64,000 nucleotides of DNA. It comes from Kappaphycus alvarezii. Taxonomy: Eukaryota; Rhodophyta; Florideophyceae; Gigartinales; Solieriaceae. The notes under the pieces are model-generated. The model did not search any database. It saw nothing but the letters and a program-made list of their open reading frames with translations, and was not told the DNA's origin. Within the stretch, counting starts at the first letter, position 1; each line of letters begins with the position of its first letter. The DNA is taken from assembly GCA_002205965.3 (NCBI GenBank), contig NADL03000668.1, forward strand, positions 124,001 through 188,000. The letters run 5' to 3'. The position numbers and the translations under genes are program-made. Below are positions 57,721 to 64,000 of the stretch, one piece after another.

Positions 57721-57848
57721 ATGACGGGTATATGGTTGTGACTGTGGTTGATGGCGCATCGTTCGCAATTGTTGTCGGTCTAGTGCCGGTGACTTGACCA
57801 AGGATGATCGAAAGGGTTCGCAAACACAAGAGCGTTAGAAGTTATCAC

Positions 57849-58115
57849 TGTCACCGGTCCGCGAATGACGGTTGGTGTTCGATGCCTCTTTTCGAGATGC
57901 TCTACTGAATCAACCCGATGTGTGTTTAAATAGTCGATTTCAGTCCTCGGGACGCCCGAATCGTGCCACCGACAGTAACGGTGGCGGTAGTGTGTCCACT
58001 ATGTTGACAGTGCAGTACACTACGGATCCGGAGACCTGATCTTAAGTTTATTTCAAATTAATCTAATTGATTAATACTGTACCTTGGCACTGTACAGCAT
58101 CGAACATGTTCTACA
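57849..58115 (-). repeat. 5' LTR of the gypsy element at 53-58 kb
   Basis: Partner of 52744-53013. Immediately inside it, the minus strand reads GTGATAACTTCTAACG, the position where a primer-binding site is expected. It does not start with TGG, so priming by a whole-tRNA 3' end is not obvious. Confidence 0.92.
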
Positions 58116-58120
58116 CTTGA
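58116..58120. other. Target-site duplication, right copy
   Basis: CTTGA, the partner of CTTGG at 52739-52743. Confidence 0.65.
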
Positions 58121-60880
58121 GTATAATAAATAATCAAGGAAATTTCGGCCTTTTTTATTTAATTTTTGAACATTTTCGCTTTAGTTGTGAAACTTCAGTC
58201 ACAGTAATAGTTAAGTTTTCATAACTGCCCTTAATAATCCAATGAGGGCATAAGTGGTGAACCGATACTTTTCGATACAGAGACATTTCTGTCAGATAAA
58301 ATCTTAGTGTTAATGTTCAAATCTCCTGATCTTGCAGTAGGATCGAAAATGATTTTCACGCGAAATTTACGTATAATTTCTCCAAATAATTCGTCGCGCG
58401 CCTGTGATGTTTTTTTCCACGGAAGTAAAGGTGTTCTTGTGACCTCGTACCATTGCTTTTGGTGCTTTTGGCTGAAATTAATATGAAAAGGTAACATATT
58501 TTTTAAAAAGCGAACATATTGACAATTGCGCCCACCTTATCTCTCTAAAAATTTCTCAACTTAAACAAATCTGGCATTTTCAGACTGCTTAATGTTTATG
58601 TTTTGTCTTGTTAACTTGTTTAAGTTTTTCAAAAATATGATTGTAGCTAGTAATAGTTTCTTTTAGCTTCAAATTTTTCGTACTTCTTTTAAGTAACTTC
58701 ATCTATGTTGAAACTTCCTGAGTTACTAGAATTTTAATTTTGTGCAAAGCGAGACAAAATGCTCATTTTTTCACCAGCTACATTTCCCCAATGAAGGTTG
58801 ATTTAACTTGTCCATATTCTCCTTCTGTTTGAATAAATCGAGGGAAAATAGTTACAATCTTTTCTGAGCACCGAGTTGATGCTTTCAGTTTCCTAATTTC
58901 AAGGGGTAAAATCTCATTCTGGAACGAAATGAAAAAATAACATGTATCTCTGGTTGCGCTGAACAATCAGATGAAATCATTTCTGTTCCATGAAATCGCT
59001 ACTGAAGACTATTTATACACAATTGCAGTATTTTTGTGTGGAATTTTTTCAAACCGGCATAGCAAGTATTTGATTGCAAGACAAACTTTACGCCTTGAAA
59101 AGACTTGAGATCATCATTCTTTCCATTACAGTGAAATTGGCTACCTCTCTGTTTGTGCATTGAGCCCATCGAAATGTATACAGTTATAACAGGAGCTACA
59201 GAGAGAGCGGAAGGAGATTGGTCATCGGTATTTTGTCTCGCTTTAGGGCTTCAATATGAAGCTACTTTACTTTTAAAGCCCAAAATGGATCAAAATATGG
59301 TACTCCGACGTAGGGAATAACTTTTCAATGCCAAAACTTGGAAACGTTACACCTCAGCTAAAGGGGACTTGAAATAAATATCCCAAATTTACGCGATATG
59401 TGTTAATTGAATCTCAAAATAATCCCAGTAGGCAAATAACACAAATTGATCTAGTTAATTATCGACTTTTTATCCAACTATACTGATTTCTAGGAGGCCC
59501 GTTGGAAGTAGCTAAATTTTGTCAGCACTGTATTTCATTTCGTAGGTGGGCAAAGACACGAAGACTTGCAGAACATATCCCGAGGGTTAAAGGTGTTGGC
59601 CAGTCCTAGGTGGAGAAATATTTCCTCGGAAGTAGCTTTGATTATCCAGCAGATCGATTATTAAGTACAAAACTTCCGCACGAAGATGGACAATATTAAA
59701 AAGAAATCTAATTCCTGTAGAAGAAGAAGAGTGAAGAAAGGGCTCTGAGAATTCCATTTCTCTGCAAAAAAAACTGCAAGAAAAAAGGGGAGAAATTACA
59801 TGTATCATAGAGCAGGTCAAAGTTAGCAGAGCTCGAGGAGAAAATTTTTCCCGTCGGGAAGGAGACTGTCTCCAGGTGCTCTAAGAACAAACATTGTTCC
59901 TTTCGTAATTAGAAGAGTATAACAGTATTCCCACCGAGAAGAATAGGAAAAATCTACGCGAGATAGAGATTATTAAGAAAATAGTCTTTCTTTTGCTAGA
60001 ACTAGAAGAAAGGGGTGTATTTATTGAGATGTACGGATTGGTTGGAACTCATTTGGAGTTGCAAATCTGCATGTCACATTAAATACATGCACCTATGGTT
60101 TGCTAGAAATACTGGAGAAATATCTTCTCCAAGAAAGAACAATAATTTAAGGTCCCGTGGACTATACAGCATGAAAAACCGAGATACATATCCCATTGAG
60201 TCTTCTAATTTTCAGGGTTCTGATAATGGTTCACCGTCAGTTTACAGAAAGGTATAAGGCAACGAACGTAGCTTCAATCACAGTAACTTTTCGGCAGTAA
60301 GTGTCTAAGGGGTATGCTTGTAACTTTTTTCAAATCAAAACCAACCTTTACTCATCCAAGCCTGATACGAAACCACGTAAACCATCAGACACAGGAATTT
60401 ACGAAATCAAGTAATCCGGGAGAAACCACTCAATATGAGATTAAATTCTAATACGGCAAGTGCACTTGTAGAAATAAACTGACTAAATGGATGCATATAT
60501 AATGGGAAAATATGAAAAAGGCGAATTTAGATGTATTATTCACTCTCCAGTTGACACAAAGGTCATGAATAAAACCATTCTCAAATGATTATCTTGACGC
60601 ATCTAGGGAGATTCACTCATTGCATAAATGATATGAAAATGTTAAAGCCAACCAACGGAAGCGCTTCCTTCGTTAATAGATACCTCTACAGAAAATAGAT
60701 AATTCCTTTAATTCACTTCATACAATTAAATTCTCCACTGCCATGGCCTGCCAGGGCTCACAAAAGAAATTAAAAATAATTTTCTACGTTGTTAGTCAGC
60801 AATTTGTGCTACTTCTCTTCAGGTCCGCCCTGATTTGGACCTCGAGCTGCCATAGTATATTTTCTATAACTATTTTAAAG
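58121..60880. other. Stretch without recognisable gene
   Basis: A+T-rich DNA between two related gypsy elements. Short frames such as 58231-58497 (minus) and 60015-60257 (plus) match nothing known to me. The 5' LTR and gag front part of the element at 60.9 kb should lie here but are unreadable. Confidence 0.4.
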
Positions 60881-61690
60881 AATTTATGTCTCATTTAATA
60901 GATTTGTCTGAAGCATTTCAGGTCGTTGACAACGACCACCGGCGAAATCGACCAAACCTCTTAAAAGGCACATGGGAGGTATCCGCCGCAATATGGATGA
61001 AAAGGGCCATAAAGATACGAATAAAAACCAAAAAAGAGAATATTATAACAATTATTCGCAAAAAGCGCTGCACCAAATTGGCTCTGATCGCCGCACAATT
61101 CGAAGAGAATTCTTCATTTCTTGCGGAATTGTAAAGCTTGCCCCTATCACCAGGAGAGAGCGTCATGCAGCAACTCTATGAATGGAGGGCCGTCACTAGT
61201 GCTTCGAAAAAACTCGCTTCAAAGCAAAGAAGGCGTAAATTTCCTCAGTTAAATCCAAGAATGAAGCTGTGGGTAGAGTGATTACCCTCCATGGCAAAGA
61301 AAATTCCTCTTTTGAAGTTTCCTTATCGATGATAATGAGTCCTACACTGCCAGCGGAAGAGCAAATAATGGTGCAGACGAATCGGTATCTCCGTCCCGTA
61401 CCCCCTAACGAGCCGTATCGAATGGTACTGGGAAAATACAGTCCCATTTACCTTACAATTCGACCTCAAGTAAGAACCTGACGCGGAGAAATTTACATGT
61501 TTGCGCATATTGACCGCTCGTTGCACGATTCTGAAGCTAGTCGCGGGGTCTGTTGTCCTGCTCAATATCGAATATCCCGTCACCGATGCAGAAATCGCCA
61601 CTTAGGACTTGCTTATTGGACTACCGATTCCTTTTTATCTAGGGTTCGACGCCAAAACTTTTCCGTACAACCGTCTAAATCTTCTTGACG
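60880..61690 (+). pseudogene. gag end and protease of the right-edge gypsy element
   Basis: gag pieces: EFMSHLIDLSEAFQVVDNDH and RRNMDEKGHKDTNKNQKREY, then GRVITLHGKENSSFEVSL. The protease follows in the next frame: DDNESYTASGRANNGADESV, with the catalytic triplet Asn-Asn-Gly at 61364-61372 where the related element has Asp-Asp-Gly, so it is dead. After more shifts come VLLNIEYPVTDAEIAT and DLLIGLPIPFYLGFDAKTFP near 61550-61650, the second strand region, then NLLDGTILLTL. Confidence 0.72.
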
Positions 61691-62079
61691 GAACAATTTT
61701 ACTGACTTTAAGACAATAAATCTTCATAGAAAGAATGAACGCGTCGGTAGTCTCATGATTGCCCGTCTAAACCGCGTTTCAGATGAGGCAGTAGTTGGCA
61801 AGCCCTCAGATATTTCAAGCGACTCTCTTAACAATTTGAAACATTAATCTATAGTTTTTACTCGAGAAACGGCTATCTACTACTTCTATTTTCATGGGAA
61901 GGCAGATTTTTTTCCAGATTCATCTACTCTCGACCCTTTTCATGTTAATGAGACGGACGCTATCGACACTGATATCACCAAGATGCTGGAATATACTTAA
62001 ATTCCTGATGAAAAGCACGGGAAACCTCTGCAATTGGTAGAGAATAATTTGGATGTTTCTCAAACATGGTTTTCGCCTC

Positions 62080-63660
62080 CCCATCCTGCTAGAGCGGAAC
62101 TTTTATGCATTTATCTCCCGCCTTACCCTATCCCAATTCGCGTGCGACCACTCAACTGCTCCCAGTAGCAAAGAGAATATCTCGTTCGCTTTGTCACCCT
62201 CGGAGTGACCGCCTGGGCCTGTGCTCCGCTACTGATGCGAAAGCCATGGTCGGCCACGTTTTTTTCATTTCCAATCTTCATTTTTTCAACTGTTTCACCT
62301 TGAAACACAAATTTTCAGTGCAATATCTACCATTCCTTGTCAAATATGTCAATGAAAAGATACTTCAGAATATCCCTTTTATCACATGGCTATTGAAAAC
62401 CGCTATTAGCGAATTTACTGTAAACTTATGTCAATCTATTGTCATTCTTTACGGTATATACACTCTTACTCGTGTATTATATGAGACGAAAAACGCCTTT
62501 ATGTATTTGCAGTCGAGGCTAGCCGACTTGATACTGAAAAACTTCATCCAAACATTTTCTTGTGTATAGAGGATACTTTGATCTACTCGGAGACTATTTC
62601 ACACCACTTGCCTGCGACATCCCTTTTCTTTGGATTTTTAATAAACAAAAATTCAGGCCGTTTCAACGCAAGTGCACCTTAGTTACCACTGCCACTTATT
62701 AGCGCATGATAATCATATCTTCTGGTTGAATCTCTTTCGTCCGTAGAAGTATGGACGGAATTCGAAATATCTCCCAGCTAAAGACAATTGATGACTTACG
62801 GCAGCTATCTCATGCCATTAAATGGATACGCGCTGCAATTAAAGTGTTATATTCTATTATTATTCCCCTGGAAAGCCTCCTCGAGAAGTAATATTCAAAC
62901 ATCGGAAAAGGTACTCGCTTGGCGACAGAGGGTGCCATGCTTCGTAGTATGGGCTGATGTACTGATCATGACTATTTATTTCAGAGTTTTAAGCTCGCTC
63001 TCAAGCACCAGATAGCACTGGCGCATGTATATCAGCAGATATGTCTCTGTGTATACGCTGATTCCTCAGATTTTATTTTGTCCGCCGTCGTCAAAAAAAT
63101 CGCAAAGGAGTACATTTCTGTTCCATTTATGGACTATTTCACGAGCTTACTGCCTTTCTGTTTGGTCATTTTGCCAATTCCTCCGTAATTTGGTAGACAT
63201 TCGAGAAAGAATCATGTGCAATAATGTATACAATTGACCTTGTTCACCAGCTGCTTGATTCCAGCCGGTAGTTGGACTATTATAATGACGTCAGTAACTT
63301 GGTTTTCCTCTTTAATCCAACTTCAATAGTCGCTGACATCTCGCAGATCACTCTAAAGAGAGTTGCGGCAATATTTTTGGCTGAGCGTATTCAAGCACAC
63401 CTATATTAGCGTGCCGGAGACCGATAATGCTGGGCAGATCTGCACAGTCGGTGAAATTCTCCTCGTATACAGTGTCGCCTTGGGTCCAGTTCCAGCATCA
63501 CAGTCGTCCCCCGCACCTGATTTAAAGTAGCCGAAACTAGACGAGCTCGTAGCATCTCAACAGCAACACTGTTACTGACGGAAAACCCTTCGCCTGAATT
63601 CCAATGAATAATATTTTGACAGTCATGGCGCAATGTAGATCCTTCATTAGGATAAAGAAT
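62080..63660 (+). pseudogene. RT, RNase H and integrase linker of the right-edge gypsy element
   Basis: At 62090-62250: AELLCIYLPPYPIPIRVRPL, then WACAPLLMRKPWSA, corresponding to the RT start and fingers. At 62480-62560 a segment reads YETKNAFMYLQSRLADLILK. At about 62790-62850: DDLRQLSHAIKWIRAAIKVL. At 62985-63150: FKLALKHQIALAHVYQQICL and CVYADSSDFILSAVVKKIAK, the RNase H Asp region. Near 63400-63560 pieces of the linker follow, ending PAPDLK and PKLDELVASQQQHC. The catalytic RT box is not readable. Confidence 0.68.
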
Positions 63661-64000
63661 TACTGTTATGGCCCTTTATGCTCGTAGACACCGTGCCGAA
63701 CTGACAACTTCATAAGTTCCTTTCGAATATTATATCTGTATCACCCCTTCAGCAGATATCGAGAACTTTTCCGCTTTTTTATCCAGTATATACCTATAGT
63801 AAAAGGAGGAAAGTTACCGTGGCCATATACTCCCGCTGTTTATGGGGGTAGGTAAACGACTTAACTTCAGTCCGACTGCATTTACATTGCTAATGTGGAT
63901 TCTAGAAAGAATTAATTTCTCATGATGAAGGACAATCACTCGAATGACTGATATTTCTTAGCCTGACCGGAGACTTCAGCCTAACCTACGGTTCGGGCCA

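Larger units (their letters stand above)
52744..58115 (-). mobile_element. Complete Ty3/gypsy retrotransposon of oomycete-like lineage, minus strand
   Basis: LTRs at 52744-53013 and 57849-58115 both begin TGTAG and end ACA (minus strand). They flank gag, protease, RT, RNase H, integrase and a chromodomain-like tail. Flanking five-base copies CTTGG (52739-52743) and CTTGA (58116-58120) form a target-site duplication with one mismatch. A polypurine tract, GAGAGAGGGGAG, abuts the 3' LTR at 53014-53025. At 5.37 kb the size is normal for the family. Coding frames are interrupted by only a few stops and shifts. The protease and RT style (DDGSDD, WLDD-type box) is one I associate with oomycetes. Confidence 0.92.
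60880..64000 (+). mobile_element. Second gypsy element of the same lineage, heavily decayed, plus strand, reaches right edge
   Basis: Order on the plus strand: gag end, protease, RT, RNase H, and the integrase linker. Each segment has a counterpart in the element at 52.7-58.1 kb but needs several frame changes. It is oriented opposite to that element. Integrase and the 3' LTR would lie beyond the right edge. LTRs were not found. Confidence 0.75.

Noticed and set aside
1-64000. CRISPR arrays, tRNA or rRNA genes
   Set aside because: No regularly spaced repeats, no cloverleaf-compatible sequences and no rRNA-like conserved segments were seen; the window is eukaryotic in content.

Overview
This window is eukaryotic and is almost entirely a transposon graveyard. 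I see no rRNA, tRNA, operon or prokaryotic signal. I recognise five LTR retrotransposons with readable coding regions plus one cut by the left edge, a hAT DNA transposon, a pogo/Tc1-like DNA transposon, and at least four pieces of PIF/Harbinger-type DNA transposons. Nearly all coding regions are broken by stops or frameshifts, so protein homology is often only visible by hopping between frames. The gypsy lineage at 52.7-58.1 kb and 60.9-64 kb (DDG/NGAD-type protease, WLDD-type reverse transcriptase, chromodomain-like integrase tail) and the paired Harbinger transposase plus Myb/SANT-like genes are, from my memory of these families, typical of oomycetes. The copia-like elements at 0-2 kb and 25-28.5 kb resemble families I associate with fungi. 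The host is therefore most likely a filamentous or zoosporic eukaryote such as an oomycete or an early-diverging fungus. I cannot name a species.

Layout. 0-2.3 kb: gag-protease end of a copia-like element (minus strand), open to the left edge with a single in-frame stop. 2.3-4.3 kb: no recognisable gene, one unexplained 267-residue open frame. 4.3-9.1 kb: a gypsy element (minus) with gag, protease, RT, RNase H and integrase. 9.1-10.1 kb: flanking DNA with AACCG-type motifs and a 14-bp tandem repeat. 10.1-11.5 kb: hAT transposase remnant (plus). 11.6-21.9 kb: a large gypsy element (minus) with two recognisable LTRs, chromodomain, and a long repeat-rich 3' noncoding part. 22.3-24.1 kb: Harbinger transposase (plus) facing a Myb/SANT-like gene (minus). 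24.7-25.06 kb: N-terminal piece of another Harbinger transposase. 25.06-28.5 kb: copia-like element (minus), 5' LTR, gag, protease and integrase but no RT. 28.5-29.1 kb: a small acidic protein gene (minus) with a TATA-like promoter, the best candidate for a host gene. 29.4-29.9 kb: unidentified open frame. 29.9-31.8 kb: second Harbinger transposase and SANT-like pair. 33.6-34.9 kb: a third, inverted, Harbinger pair, very decayed. 35-49.7 kb: A+T-rich desert. 49.8-51.6 kb: pogo-like transposase (plus). 52.7-58.1 kb: complete gypsy element (minus) with LTRs, target-site duplication and polypurine tract. 58.1-60.8 kb: nothing recognised. 60.9-64 kb: a second, more decayed member of the same gypsy lineage on the plus strand.

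The most interesting points are the repeated convergent transposase plus SANT cassette, the isolated acidic protein with a SUMO-interaction-like motif lying directly against an LTR, a leader motif shared by two unrelated retroelements, and the loss of catalytic residues in family after family.
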